Assembly (NCBI RefSeq): GCF_900115285.1
Contig: NZ_FOYW01000001.1
Span: 1,275,616 to 1,339,615 of the forward strand
DNA from: Marinobacter daqiaonensis
GTDB lineage: Bacteria > Pseudomonadota > Gammaproteobacteria > Pseudomonadales > Oleiphilaceae
Direction: 5' to 3'
Length of the DNA stretch: 64,000 nt
The notes below the pieces were generated by a model. That model searched no databases and had not been told where the DNA came from. It saw only the letters and a program-made list of their open reading frames with translations. Within the stretch, counting starts at the first letter, position 1; the number at the start of each line of letters is the position of its first letter. The translations under genes were made by a program, and so were the position numbers. This document shows, in pieces, positions 43,834 to 52,579 of the stretch.

Positions 43834-44841
43834 ATGAAAGTCGTTCACCTCAGCAGTCCCGGCGGCCTCGAGAAGCTCCGCGTTGATAACGAGGACGAAC
43901 CGGGCACCCCCGGTGCCGGGGAAATCCGGGTACGGATCCACGCCAGCTCCCTGAATTTCCACGATTACGGCGTGGTCAGCGGCCGGATGCCCACGGAAGA
44001 CGGTCGCATCCCCATGTCCGACGGCGCCGGGGTGGTGGAAGCCGTGGGCGAGGGCGTGACGGAATTCAGGACCGGCGACCATGTGGTGTCCACCTTCTTT
44101 CCCCAGTGGCTGGATGGCCCGGCGCGAGTGGCGGACTTCACCACCACCCCTGGCGATGGCGTCGATGGTTATGCCCGGGAGCAGGTGGTGCGGCCCGCCA
44201 CCTGGTTCACTCACGCCCCTGAAGGCTACAGCCACGCCGAAGCCGCCACCCTCACCACGGCGGGGCTGACCGCCTGGCGTGCACTGGTGGTGAACGGCGG
44301 CCTGAAAGCCGGGGATACCGTGCTCACTCTCGGCACGGGCGGGGTTTCCGTATTTGCCCTGCAATTCGCCCGCATGATGGGAGCCCGAGTCATTTCCACC
44401 TCCTCTTCGGACGAAAAGCGGGACCGGTTGCTGGAGCTGGGTGCCGAGCACACCATCAACTACAAGGATGACGAGGAATGGGGCGCCACCGTCCGGAAGC
44501 TAACCGATGGCCGGGGTGTTGACCATGTGATCGAGGTGGGTGGCCCGGGCACCCTGCCCCAGTCCATCGACGCGGTGCGTATCGGCGGCCACATCGCCCT
44601 GATCGGTGTGCTGACCGGTCGCGAGGGGGAGATTCCCACCGCCAGGCTGATGGCCAAACAGGCCCGCCTCCAGGGCCTGATCGTTGGCAGTCGCGCTCAT
44701 CAGCAGGCAATGGTCCGTGCTATCAACGCCACCGGCGTGAAGCCCGTGCTGGACCGCTCCTTCGCCCTCGAGGAGATCGCTGACGCATTCAACCACGAGA
44801 TCGCCGGCAAGCACTTCGCCAAGATCATCCTGGAATACTGA
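43834..44841 (+). CDS. NAD(P)-dependent alcohol dehydrogenase/quinone reductase family (zinc-free MDR)
   Basis: This 335-residue protein belongs to the medium-chain dehydrogenase/reductase superfamily. The GroES-like part includes IRVRIHASSLNFHDYGVVSGRMP, and the Rossmann motif is LTLGTGGVSVFALQFARMMGARVISTSSSDEKRDRLLELGAEHTINY. The zinc-binding Cys/His set is absent, as in quinone reductases. ATG 43834 follows GGAGG 6 nt upstream. It lies 47 nt before a DsbA-like gene on the same strand, so both may be co-transcribed. Confidence 0.9.
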   Translation: MKVVHLSSPGGLEKLRVDNEDEPGTPGAGEIRVRIHASSLNFHDYGVVSGRMPTEDGRIPMSDGAGVVEAVGEGVTEFRTGDHVVSTFFPQWLDGPARVADFTTTPGDGVDGYAREQVVRPATWFTHAPEGYSHAEAATLTTAGLTAWRALVVNGGLKAGDTVLTLGTGGVSVFALQFARMMGARVISTSSSDEKRDRLLELGAEHTINYKDDEEWGATVRKLTDGRGVDHVIEVGGPGTLPQSIDAVRIGGHIALIGVLTGREGEIPTARLMAKQARLQGLIVGSRAHQQAMVRAINATGVKPVLDRSFALEEIADAFNHEIAGKHFAKIILEY

Positions 44842-44888
44842 TACCGGGGAGGCAATGGTGCCTCCCCCTGACCTCCAAGGGAAGCCTC

Positions 44889-45530
44889 ATGACGACTCTC
44901 AAGATCGACATTGTTTCTGATATCGCCTGCCCCTGGTGCGCCATTGGCTACGCCAGGCTGAGCAGGGCCATGGAAGAACTGGAAGGAGAAATGGATTTTG
45001 ACATCGAGTGGCACGCCTTTGAACTGAACCCGGACAAGTCCGGTCAGGGCCAGCCGATCATCGAAGCCCTCAGCCAAAAGTATGGCCGCAGTCCCGAAGA
45101 GATGGAGGCGGCCCAGGCCGACATGATCCGGATCGCCACGGAACTGGGCCTTAACTTCGGGAAAATGCAGGAGCGCTACACCCATAACACCTTCGACGGC
45201 CACCGGCTGGTGAAATGGGCCGGCGAACAGGGCCGCCAGACGGACATGAAAATGGCCCTGTTCGACGCCTATTTCGGGCATGCCGAAAACATCGCGGACC
45301 ATGACGTCCTGATTCGCTGCGTGGAGTCCACCGGGCTCGATGGCAACGACGCCCGCGAGGTCCTCGAATCCGGCCAATACGGCGAGGCGGTAAGGGAAGA
45401 CGAAACCCGCTGGCAGAATGCCGGTGTGTCCGCTGTGCCAGCCTTCATCCTCAACGGCAAATACATGATCCCGGGAGCCCAGGAACCGGACACGCTGGTC
45501 CAGGCCCTGCGCAAGGTCGCCGCCGCCTGA
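44889..45530 (+). CDS. DsbA-family (FrnE-like) cytoplasmic oxidoreductase
   Basis: This 213-residue protein has a thioredoxin fold with active-site CPWC at residues 14-17 (IDIVSDIACPWCAIGYARL), and the C-terminal cis-Pro loop VSAVPAFILNGKYMIPGAQEPDTLVQAL. No signal peptide is present, so it acts in the cytoplasm like FrnE or 2-hydroxychromene-2-carboxylate isomerase-type relatives. A helical insert holds ERYTHNTFDGHRLVKWAGEQG. Its partner could be the upstream MDR enzyme. Confidence 0.9.
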   Translation: MTTLKIDIVSDIACPWCAIGYARLSRAMEELEGEMDFDIEWHAFELNPDKSGQGQPIIEALSQKYGRSPEEMEAAQADMIRIATELGLNFGKMQERYTHNTFDGHRLVKWAGEQGRQTDMKMALFDAYFGHAENIADHDVLIRCVESTGLDGNDAREVLESGQYGEAVREDETRWQNAGVSAVPAFILNGKYMIPGAQEPDTLVQALRKVAAA

Positions 45531-45575
45531 ACGGCATCCGGGGGACGATCAGGCCTCATCTGCGGGGAGCAAAAA

Positions 45576-45634
45576 GGTTTCTATGAAACCAGTTGCACGT
45601 TTATCGGGTCCTTGGTAATTTTATGCAACTGGTT
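45576..45634 (+). promoter_or_regulatory. Paired inverted repeats before the nitronate monooxygenase gene
   Basis: GGTTTC-TAT-GAAACC (45576-45590) overlaps AACCAGTTGCA (45587-45597), whose perfect inverse TGCAACTGGTT lies at 45624-45634. Each arm is itself a near-palindrome of the form GCAAC-NN-GTTGC. They look like two operator copies; the regulator is unknown. Confidence 0.45.
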
Positions 45635-45668
45635 GCTGATCGCCAACCACCCTTTGTCTGATCGACTC

Positions 45669-45697
45669 GACCCCCCTTCCCCTGCGGCCGGGGGGTC
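45669..45697 (+). repeat. G/C-rich hairpin in the leader of the nitronate monooxygenase gene
   Basis: An 8-bp GACCCCCC / GGGGGGTC stem is followed by TTCTTTC and ends about 20 nt before the ATG. It could be an attenuator or the terminator of the gene upstream. Confidence 0.45.
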
Positions 45698-45717
45698 TTC
45701 TTTCACCAGGAGCCACC

Positions 45718-46707
45718 ATGTCATTACCGGATATACTCAAAGGCCTGTCACTGCCGGCCGTCGCCTCGCCGCTGTTCATCATTTCCAACCCGGACCTGGT
45801 CATTGCCCAGTGCAAGGCCGGCATCGTGGGTTCTTTCCCTTCCCTGAACGCCCGGCCGGCCCACGTTCTGGAGGAGTGGCTGGAGCGGATCACCACCGAG
45901 CTGGCAGAGTACAACGCCCAGAACCCGGACAGACCCGCGGCTCCCTTTGCGGTCAACCAGATCGTCCACAAGTCCAACGACCGGCTTGAGCACGACCTGG
46001 AGCTCTGCGCCAAATACAAGGTACCCATCATCATCACCTCCCTGGGCGCCAGGGAAGACCTGAACGATAAAGTCCACTCCTGGGGCGGCATCACCCTCCA
46101 TGACATCATCAACAACCGCTTCGCCCACAAGGCCATCGAAAAGGGCGCCGACGGCCTGATCGCCGTGGCGGCCGGTGCAGGCGGGCACGCCGGAACCCAG
46201 TCGCCCTTCGCTCTTGTCCAGGAAATCCGGGAATGGTTCGATGGCCCGCTGCTGCTGTCCGGCTCCATTGCCAATGGCAATGCCGTGCTGGCCGCCCAGG
46301 CCGCTGGCGCCGATCTCGCCTATATCGGCTCAGCCTTCATCGCCACCCGCGAAGCGAATGCCGACCAGGGCTACAAGGACATGATTGTCGACAGCACCGC
46401 GGAGGACATTGTCTACTCCAACCTGTTCACCGGCATTCACGGCAATTACCTGAAGAAGAGCATCGAGAAAGCCGGTCTGGATCCCAACGCCCTGCCGGAA
46501 TCCGACCCCTCCAAGATGAATTTCGGCTCTGGCAGCGGATCTGAGAGCAAGGCCTGGCGGGACATCTGGGGTGCTGGCCAGGGTGTCGGCGCGGTCAAGG
46601 AAGTGGGGGATGTGCAAAGCCTGGTGACGCGGCTGAAGAAGGAATACGCCGAGGCCCGGGCCCGACTTGGTCTCACCGAAACCCGCAAGGACGCCCAGCC
46701 GGCCTGA
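45718..46707 (+). CDS. Nitronate monooxygenase family flavoprotein
   Basis: This 329-residue FMN enzyme oxidises nitronates such as propionate 3-nitronate. The FMN-binding segments are PLFIISNPDLVIAQCKAGIVGSFPSLNARP, LIAVAAGAGGHAGTQSP with the catalytic His157, and LLLSGSIANGNAVLAAQAAGADLAYIGSAFIATREA. The fold is a TIM barrel. It may be under the control of the inverted repeats upstream. It is convergent with padR. Confidence 0.92.
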   Translation: MSLPDILKGLSLPAVASPLFIISNPDLVIAQCKAGIVGSFPSLNARPAHVLEEWLERITTELAEYNAQNPDRPAAPFAVNQIVHKSNDRLEHDLELCAKYKVPIIITSLGAREDLNDKVHSWGGITLHDIINNRFAHKAIEKGADGLIAVAAGAGGHAGTQSPFALVQEIREWFDGPLLLSGSIANGNAVLAAQAAGADLAYIGSAFIATREANADQGYKDMIVDSTAEDIVYSNLFTGIHGNYLKKSIEKAGLDPNALPESDPSKMNFGSGSGSESKAWRDIWGAGQGVGAVKEVGDVQSLVTRLKKEYAEARARLGLTETRKDAQPA

Positions 46708-46726
46708 TCGGTCGGGCGTCCACAAA

Positions 46727-46761
46727 CCACTGCCGGGCGACCATCCTCCGCACGGCAGTGG
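46727..46761. terminator. Hairpin between convergent genes
   Basis: A perfect 9-bp stem CCACTGCCG / CGGCAGTGG with a 17-nt loop separates the nitronate monooxygenase and padR genes. No T-tract is seen, so this is only a candidate. Confidence 0.45.
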
Positions 46762-46793
46762 CCTTCACAGCTGGCACCGGCAAACTCCGGCCA

Positions 46794-47318
46794 TCAGACC
46801 ATCGGCAAAGTCTCCCGCGCCCACGCCAGCCACTCTTCCTCGGAGGAGATGCCCTTGAGCAGTACCCGATGTTGCAGACGCTGGGCCCGGCTCGGACTGT
46901 CGGTGGAGAAATCCCGCGCTTCGATATCGCGATAGGTCGCCAGCCGCTCCTCGTGCCAACGGATAAGGCGCTGCAGCTCCCTGCGGACACCAATGGGTCC
47001 CAATACCGCTTCCGCACGGATCTTGACCATGAGTGCCTCGTTGCTCTCCCCGGAGCTTCCCGGTTCCTCTACCCACCGCACCAGCTCGTCCCTGCCCGCC
47101 GGTAATACGTGGTAGACCTTGCGCTTGCGTCCACCCTCCTCACCTTTTTCCTCAATCTCCACCCAGCCGGACGTGGCCATGCGTCGCAGCTCCCGGTAGA
47201 TCTGTTGATGGGTCGCCTGCCAGAAGTGGCCAATGGAACGGTCAAAGCGTCGGGCCAGCTGGTAGCCGGTGGAGGGTTTTTCCAGAAGCGAGGTGATCAG
47301 GGCGTGTTGAATGGACAT
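46794..47318 (-). CDS. PadR-family transcriptional regulator
   Basis: This 174-residue protein has the PadR winged helix (SIQHALITSLLEKPSTGYQLARRFDRSIGHFWQATHQQIYRELRRMATSGWVEIEEKGEEGGRKRKVYHVLPAGRDELVRW, residues 2-80) followed by a C-terminal dimerisation helix region (Vir-like). PadR proteins repress genes in response to small aromatic or stress signals. ATG 47318 is the start. A short palindrome ATTGGCCCCAAT lies about 20 nt upstream, near where an autoregulatory site could be. Confidence 0.92.
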   Translation of the reverse strand: MSIQHALITSLLEKPSTGYQLARRFDRSIGHFWQATHQQIYRELRRMATSGWVEIEEKGEEGGRKRKVYHVLPAGRDELVRWVEEPGSSGESNEALMVKIRAEAVLGPIGVRRELQRLIRWHEERLATYRDIEARDFSTDSPSRAQRLQHRVLLKGISSEEEWLAWARETLPMV

Positions 47319-47507
47319 GGGGAGGATTCTATCCCCATTGGCCCCAATCGCCAATTCGCCATTACCGGACTGCTCATGGAAAAGACAGCAGATGCCTTAA
47401 TCCCGGTCCTGAGGCGCGCCGGGTCATGCCGCCGGCCAGGCGGAGTGAACCGACACCGTTAAAGTGCTAAAACATGAAAGCGGTCTTTCGGCCAGAGAAA
47501 TACAATA

Positions 47508-48428
47508 GTGGACCCGTGCCGCTTCAACCCGCCGGAAATGTCTTCGGGCCGAGCAATGACAAACAAGAACAATGCAATCAGTGGATGCCTGAGGACACCC
47601 AGGCTTTTGGTCCATAGCCGTGAACTGCTCTTCCTGGGGACCTGCTTCGGACGCCAGGAGGCCCACCGGCGGACCCAGGACGTGCTCTATGTCGCTCTCA
47701 AGGGAAGCCTGAGGCTGCGGACGGGCCGTGGCCGCCCGACAACCGTGCGCACCTGTCTGGTGCCCACCGGCTTGTGGATCGACGAGTCCATCCTCAGCAC
47801 CAGCCAGGCAGTGGTTGCGGTGTACTTCCTCGCGCCCTTTTCCCAGGACCACCCGGCACTGGCCAGCCTGATGGCGGAGGCGCTGCCGGGAATATTCTGT
47901 AACCATCCCCATGAAGACGACGTTGTCTCCGCCATGGTCGAGGTTCGACGGCAGCCCGATATCAGCGTGGGAACGGCCCTGTCCCGGGTCCGGGAACCAC
48001 TCTTCCCGGACCATGTGAGAAACCTGGAATTCCGCGAGTACGATCCCCGCGTTGTCCACGTCGCCAGGCGCATCCGGGAATCCCTGACCGCCAACATGAC
48101 CCTGGCTGAACTGGCGGAGGAGGTGCACCTGTCCGAATCCCGCCTGGAGAAGCTGTTCAAGGAGCAGGCGGGGCTTCCTGTCACCCAGTACCGCATGCGC
48201 TACCGGGTCTTCATCAGTACCATCATCATGGCATTGGGTTACTCAGTGACCGAAGCGGCGCTGCTGGCCGGCTTTTCCAGCTCGGCCCATCTTTCCCGCT
48301 GCTACCGTGCCATCAACGGCATCACCCCCTCGGCCACCTTCCTGCAACCTCCCTATGTGCACGCCGTTCTGGCGCCCTCGGCCTACCGCCTTGTCGAGCC
48401 CCTGCTTGAGAGCCAGTCGGTGGTTTGA
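47508..48428 (+). CDS. AraC-family transcriptional regulator
   Basis: This protein of up to 306 residues ends with an AraC-type double helix-turn-helix domain (residues about 200-285): MTLAELAEEVHLSESRLEKLFKEQAGLPVTQYRMRYRVFISTIIMALGYSVTEAALLAGFSSSAHLSRCYRAINGITPS. The N-terminal half (YVALKGSLRLRTG...) looks like a beta-barrel sensor. The start is uncertain: a GTG at 47508 and ATG codons at 47538 and 47556 are all possible. The regulated genes are unknown. Confidence 0.85.
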   Translation: MDPCRFNPPEMSSGRAMTNKNNAISGCLRTPRLLVHSRELLFLGTCFGRQEAHRRTQDVLYVALKGSLRLRTGRGRPTTVRTCLVPTGLWIDESILSTSQAVVAVYFLAPFSQDHPALASLMAEALPGIFCNHPHEDDVVSAMVEVRRQPDISVGTALSRVREPLFPDHVRNLEFREYDPRVVHVARRIRESLTANMTLAELAEEVHLSESRLEKLFKEQAGLPVTQYRMRYRVFISTIIMALGYSVTEAALLAGFSSSAHLSRCYRAINGITPSATFLQPPYVHAVLAPSAYRLVEPLLESQSVV

Positions 48429-48443
48429 AACCCTGACACCCGG

Positions 48444-48678
48444 TTACCAGGGCAAGGCATCGCCATTGCTGTGCCAGAACGAGCCGGTATTTTCCAGGCT
48501 CAACTGGTCAATGCGTTCCGCCAGCCCCCGGGCGGCCTCCTGGGGCGTGATCAGGCCACCGAAGTTCACCATCCGGGTCTTGACGTAGCCGGGATGGAGC
48601 TGGGCCACGGCGATACCCCGGGGCTTCAGGTCCATGGCCGATGCCCCGGTTCGCCCCCGTGATAACCAAGTGTTGCAT
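48444..48678 (-). pseudogene. Short-chain dehydrogenase with an internal deletion
   Basis: An ATG at 48678 with AGGAGG before it opens MQHLVITGANRGIG, the N-terminus of an SDR with its T-G-x-x-x-G-I-G NAD motif. Directly after codon 14, and one base out of frame, comes the SDR C-terminus from 48635: MDLKPRGIAVAQLHPGYVKTRMVNFGGLITPQEAARGLAERIDQL...FWHSNGDALPW. About 145 residues of the middle, with the catalytic Ser, Tyr and Lys, are missing. This is the scar of an internal deletion in an otherwise typical SDR gene of about 225 residues. Confidence 0.85.
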
Positions 48679-48735
48679 ACCGCCTCCTGTGTGCTGCTAA
48701 GGTTAGAAAGACAACATGCAGGATAGGAGACGAAT

Positions 48736-49434
48736 GTGGAGGATCCAACCGTCATATCGGGTGACCTCAGTCCGAAACAGGCTATTCAACTGCAGAAAGA
48801 CGCGGCCAGCCAGGTGATCACCTACGACGACCTGCCCACCGTAAAAACGGTTGCGGGGGTGGATGTGGGTTTTGAGAACAGGGACGTTGCCCGCGCCGCC
48901 GTCGTGGTGCTGCGACTGGATGACCTGACACCGGTGGAATACGCCATTGCCCGCCAGCCCGTACGCATGCCCTACATTCCGGGCCTGCTGTCGTTTCGGG
49001 AGTGTCCGGCCATTCTTGATGCCCTGAACCAGCTCAACCGGAAGCCGGACCTGCTGCTGTGTGATGGTCAGGGTATTGCCCACCCCCGCCGGCTCGGCGT
49101 TGCCTCCCACCTCGGCATTCTCACCGGCATGCCCACCATCGGCGTGGGCAAGAGCCGCCTGACCGGTACCCACGGGCCAGTCCCGGACATCAAGGGACAG
49201 TGGACGCCCCTGGAGGACGACAGCGAGGTGATCGGCGCTGTACTGCGCACCCGTCAGGGGGTAAAACCCCTCTACATTTCGTCGGGCCATCGCGTCAGCC
49301 TGCCCACGGCCATCGAATACGTGATGGCCTGTGTTACCCGCTACCGGCTGCCGGAAACCACCCGCTGGGCGGACGGCATCGCCTCGGACCGGGGGCAGAA
49401 CTGGCTCAGGGCAATCAAAACTGACCGTTCCTGA
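48736..49434 (+). CDS. nfi: Endonuclease V (deoxyinosine-specific)
   Basis: This 232-residue nuclease cuts DNA one base 3' of a deoxyinosine lesion and starts its repair. Metal-binding acids are visible: Asp43 in VAGVDVGF, Glu89 in MPYIPGLLSFRE and Asp110 in LLLCDGQGIAHPRRLGVASHLG. The YIPG wedge motif is complete. The GTG start at 48736 follows GGAGACG; an overlapping ATG at 48734 is out of frame. It is divergent from the SDR remnant. Confidence 0.95.
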   Translation: MEDPTVISGDLSPKQAIQLQKDAASQVITYDDLPTVKTVAGVDVGFENRDVARAAVVVLRLDDLTPVEYAIARQPVRMPYIPGLLSFRECPAILDALNQLNRKPDLLLCDGQGIAHPRRLGVASHLGILTGMPTIGVGKSRLTGTHGPVPDIKGQWTPLEDDSEVIGAVLRTRQGVKPLYISSGHRVSLPTAIEYVMACVTRYRLPETTRWADGIASDRGQNWLRAIKTDRS

Positions 49435-49738
49435 CCCGGCGTTGCCTGACGTAGCCACCTCGTCTCACTGACCCGCCTTTCCCGGCCTTTCCAGCCATTC
49501 CAAAAGCCGACTCCGGGAGGAAACCGGAAGGGCGGGTGCAACACTGCTCAAAACCTGACCTGCCAAATACCCTCTCCGGGAAGCTTTCGTGACATACCTT
49601 GCGGGCGCGTTCGTGACCCACGCACGAAGGAGTGCCATTTCGTGAAAGCCGCGGGAGATTCGGGAGACTAACGTTCGGGTGAGGGCAAAGAGCCTCCACA
49701 ACACTTACAACAAAAGCACCAGAACAGGGAAAAACAAC
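49435..49738. other. Intergenic region before the polyester hydrolase gene, with repeated TTCGTGA sites
   Basis: This 304-nt region holds no convincing gene. TTCGTGA occurs at 49586, 49610 and 49639, and the middle copy forms an inverted repeat TTCGTG-N7-CACGAA (49610-49628). This arrangement looks like regulator sites for the hydrolase gene. Confidence 0.5.
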
Positions 49739-50674
49739 ATGTTCAGAATCCTTGGCAAGAAAACAGCACTTTCTCTCCTGGCGGCCGGCAGCCTTATGGT
49801 CTCCGCGTCCGCTTTTGCCATCAGTGGCGGCGGCGACGATGGTGGCGGCGACAACGGCGGCGGCTGTGAAACCGATTGTGGCTACGAGCGCGGCCCGGAT
49901 CCGTCAGTCTCCCTGCTGGAATCCTCCAGCGGCCCCTTCAGTGTTCGCACCAGCAACGTATCGAGCTTCGTTTCCGGCTTTGGCGGTGGCACCATCCATT
50001 ACCCCACCGGCACGACCGGAACCATGGCCGCCATCGTGGTCATCCCGGGCTTCGCATCGGCTGAGTCCTCCATCGCCTGGTGGGGGCCGAAACTGGCCTC
50101 CCACGGTTTCGTGGTGATGACCATCGACACCAACAGCGGCTTTGATCAGCCGGGCAGCCGGGCCACCCAGATCAACAACGCCCTGGATTACCTGATTGAC
50201 CAGAACAGCAGCTCCAGCAGCCCCATCAACGGCATGGTCGATACCAGCCGCCTGGGCGCGGTAGGATGGTCCATGGGCGGTGGCGGTACGCTCCGCGTCG
50301 CGGCCGAGGGTCGCCTCAAGGCGGCCATCCCCCTGGCGCCCTGGGATTCCTCCAGCACCCAGTTCCGCAGCATCACCGCGCCGACCCTGATCTTTGCCTG
50401 CGAGAACGACGCCATAGCGCCAGTGCGCAGCCACGCGGATCCGTTCTACAACGCCATTCCGTCCAGCACAGACAAAGCCTTTTTCGAGCTCAATGGCGGA
50501 AGTCATTACTGCGCCAACGGCGGCAACAGTTACAACGATGAACTGAGCCGCCTCGGTGTCTCCTGGATGAAGCTGCACCTGGACAAGGACCAGCGCTACA
50601 ACCAGTTCCTTTGTGGCCCGAATCACGAGTCCGACTGGAACATCTCCGAGTACCGCGGCACCTGTCCTTACTGA
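49739..50674 (+). CDS. Secreted polyester (PET) hydrolase homologue, type II
   Basis: This 311-residue secreted alpha/beta hydrolase is very close to the PETase/cutinase-like dienelactone-hydrolase group. The triad is Ser178 (GWSMGGGG), Asp224 (CENDAIAP) and His256 ([10 protein letters not shown]). Trp177 and Met179 flank the serine, Trp202 is in APWDSS (the movable Trp of IsPETase), and Phe105 replaces its Tyr87. Cys221 and Cys258 are placed for the extra disulfide of type II enzymes; Cys292 and Cys309 form the C-terminal one. Tyr257 follows the catalytic His, as recalled for type IIa enzymes, instead of the Ser of IsPETase. A signal peptide (residues 1-27) is followed by an unusual Gly/Asp-rich linker with CETDC. 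Confidence 0.92.
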   Translation: MFRILGKKTALSLLAAGSLMVSASAFAISGGGDDGGGDNGGGCETDCGYERGPDPSVSLLESSSGPFSVRTSNVSSFVSGFGGGTIHYPTGTTGTMAAIVVIPGFASAESSIAWWGPKLASHGFVVMTIDTNSGFDQPGSRATQINNALDYLIDQNSSSSSPINGMVDTSRLGAVGWSMGGGGTLRVAAEGRLKAAIPLAPWDSSSTQFRSITAPTLIFACENDAIAPVRSHADPFYNAIPSSTDKAFFELNGGSHYCANGGNSYNDELSRLGVSWMKLHLDKDQRYNQFLCGPNHESDWNISEYRGTCPY

Positions 50675-50699
50675 GGTAGCAGGTTGACCTGAAAACAGA

Positions 50700-50729
50700 A
50701 CGGGGTGCCCGCCTGCCGGCACCCCGTTT
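50700..50729 (+). terminator. Rho-independent terminator of the polyester hydrolase gene
   Basis: ACGGGGTGCC / GGCACCCCGT form a 10-bp stem with an 8-nt loop, followed by TTTGT. Confidence 0.8.
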
Positions 50730-50838
50730 GTCATTCACCGGCCCCGTCGCCACCCCCCTGGCCGACCGATACACCGTGTTACCCGGCGAACGCCTGATAT
50801 AATGCCGGCACCGTTAACCGGCGAACAGATAACCTCCC

Positions 50839-51540
50839 ATGAAACTCTCCCGCATCCTAAGCAATCAGGCCGACCTCAGCCGGCAGCAGGCGAATCAGCT
50901 GATTGCCTCGGGAAGAGTTCGCGTGGATGGCGGGGTCTGTCGGACAGCGGCAACCGAGGTTTCCCGCTTCCAGGCAGTGACCGTTGATGATCGAATCCTG
51001 CAGCCCCCTCAACCGGCCCATTATCTGATGCTGAACAAGCCCGGGGGTTATCTCAGCGCCACCCGGGATGATGTACACGCAACCGTGATGGATCTGGTTC
51101 CCCGGGAATTCGGTGAAGACCTGCACATCGCCGGCCGCCTCGACCGGGCCAGTACCGGCCTGCTGATCCTGACCAACGACGGCCACTGGTCCCGGCGCCT
51201 TACCGAGCCGGTGATCAGGGTGCCCAAGGTCTACCGGGTGACCACGGCGGCTCCCATCGCGGGACATACGGCACAACGGTTCGCGGAGGGGATCTGGTTT
51301 GCCTATGAAAAACTCACCACTTCACCCGCCATACTGGAGCAGCTGGGCGCCTGCGAAGCCCGGGTAACGATCTTTGAAGGCCGCTACCACCAGGTAAAGC
51401 GGATGTTCCACGGGGTCGGCAACCGGGTCACCAGCCTGCACCGTGAACGCATTGGCGAAATCGCCCTGCCGGTGGACCTCGCACCGGGCGACTGCAGGGC
51501 GCTGACCGCCCGGGAAATTCAGTGGGTACCCGCGGCCTGA
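50839..51540 (+). CDS. rsuA: 16S rRNA pseudouridine516 synthase
   Basis: This 233-residue enzyme converts U516 of 16S rRNA to pseudouridine. An N-terminal S4-like RNA-binding domain (MKLSRILSNQADLSRQQANQLIASGRVRVDG) precedes the catalytic domain, where Asp102 in AGRLDRASTGLLILTNDG matches the catalytic Asp102 of E. coli RsuA. GRYHQVKRMFHGVGN is the conserved late motif. The last 22 nt overlap the convergent hydroxyacid dehydrogenase gene. Confidence 0.92.
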   Translation: MKLSRILSNQADLSRQQANQLIASGRVRVDGGVCRTAATEVSRFQAVTVDDRILQPPQPAHYLMLNKPGGYLSATRDDVHATVMDLVPREFGEDLHIAGRLDRASTGLLILTNDGHWSRRLTEPVIRVPKVYRVTTAAPIAGHTAQRFAEGIWFAYEKLTTSPAILEQLGACEARVTIFEGRYHQVKRMFHGVGNRVTSLHRERIGEIALPVDLAPGDCRALTAREIQWVPAA

Positions 51541-52448
51541 GAGAAGTGCTCCAGGATGTTGTCAGCCACCCGCTGGCCCATGGCAAGGCGGGTTTCAATG
51601 GTGCCGCTGGTGTAATGGGGGGTCAGCACCACGTTTTCCATGGCCAGCAGCTCCTCCGGCACGTGGGGCTCGTCCTCAAGCACATCCAGGGCCGCCGCCC
51701 GGATCCTGCCCTGCTGGAGCGCGCGGATCAGTTCCGGCTGATCCACGGTACTGCCACGCCCAACATTGACCAGGATTCCTTCCGGGCCCAGGGCATCCAG
51801 TACATCGCCGTTCACCATGTTCTCGGTAGCAGGTCCGCCGGGTACCACCACGACCAGGAAGTCGCTGGCGGCAGCCAGGCCAATCAGGGAGTCGTAGTAG
51901 CTGTAGGCCACGTCGGGGTTACGGTTACGCTGATGATAGGCGATGGGCATGTCGAAAGCCTCGGCCCGCTTCGCCACCGCCTGCCCGATCTTACCCAGGC
52001 CGAGGATGCCCAGACGCTTGCCGGTGACACGATTGCCCAGGGGCATGTCCTTCAGCCAGCGGCCGGCCCGGACGTTGCGTTCGGCCTGCATCAGGCGCCG
52101 GGACGAGGCCAGCATCAACGCGATGGCACCGTCAGCCACATCCGCTGTCAGCACGCCGGGGGTGGTGCCGACGACAATTCCCCGGGGTTCCGCTATGGGC
52201 ACGTTCAAAGCGTCGGTGCCAACCCCGGAGGATGAGATTATTTCAAGGTTTGGCAGGGCGCGGAGCAACCACTCCGGCGCGCCCTGGGCCGCATTGGTGA
52301 GCAGGCCGCGGATAGAGGGGCCGATGTCCGCCAGCAGGGCCTCGGCTTCCCGCTGATCGGCGGGAAGTGTATGCAGGGCAAAGCGATTTTCGAGCTGTGG
52401 CACCACATTGGGGGGCAAACGTCCGGCGATCAGAAGGTTGATGGCCAT
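51519..52448 (-). CDS. D-2-hydroxyacid dehydrogenase (glyoxylate/hydroxypyruvate reductase type)
   Basis: This 309-residue NAD(P)-dependent enzyme reduces 2-oxoacids such as glyoxylate or hydroxypyruvate. The Rossmann motif is RLGILGLGKIGQAVAKR, with catalytic Arg in VNVGRGSTVDQPELIRALQ, Glu in DVLEDEPHVPEELL and His in VVLTPHYTSGTIETR. The His context HYTSG replaces the more usual H-x-G/A-S. The length matches GhrB/GyaR-type enzymes. Confidence 0.9.
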   Translation of the reverse strand: MAINLLIAGRLPPNVVPQLENRFALHTLPADQREAEALLADIGPSIRGLLTNAAQGAPEWLLRALPNLEIISSSGVGTDALNVPIAEPRGIVVGTTPGVLTADVADGAIALMLASSRRLMQAERNVRAGRWLKDMPLGNRVTGKRLGILGLGKIGQAVAKRAEAFDMPIAYHQRNRNPDVAYSYYDSLIGLAAASDFLVVVVPGGPATENMVNGDVLDALGPEGILVNVGRGSTVDQPELIRALQQGRIRAAALDVLEDEPHVPEELLAMENVVLTPHYTSGTIETRLAMGQRVADNILEHFSQAAGTH

Positions 52449-52579
52449 TGCCGGTTTTTCCTCTGTGTTGTTTCAGGGGGAGATTCCGTGCTTCAGTCTA
52501 GACTGAAATCCGCCGGAGCGCAGGCTAATGGACCTGCACTCCCGGAACCGCTCTTTTCCACAGCGCTGCCACCTATTCC

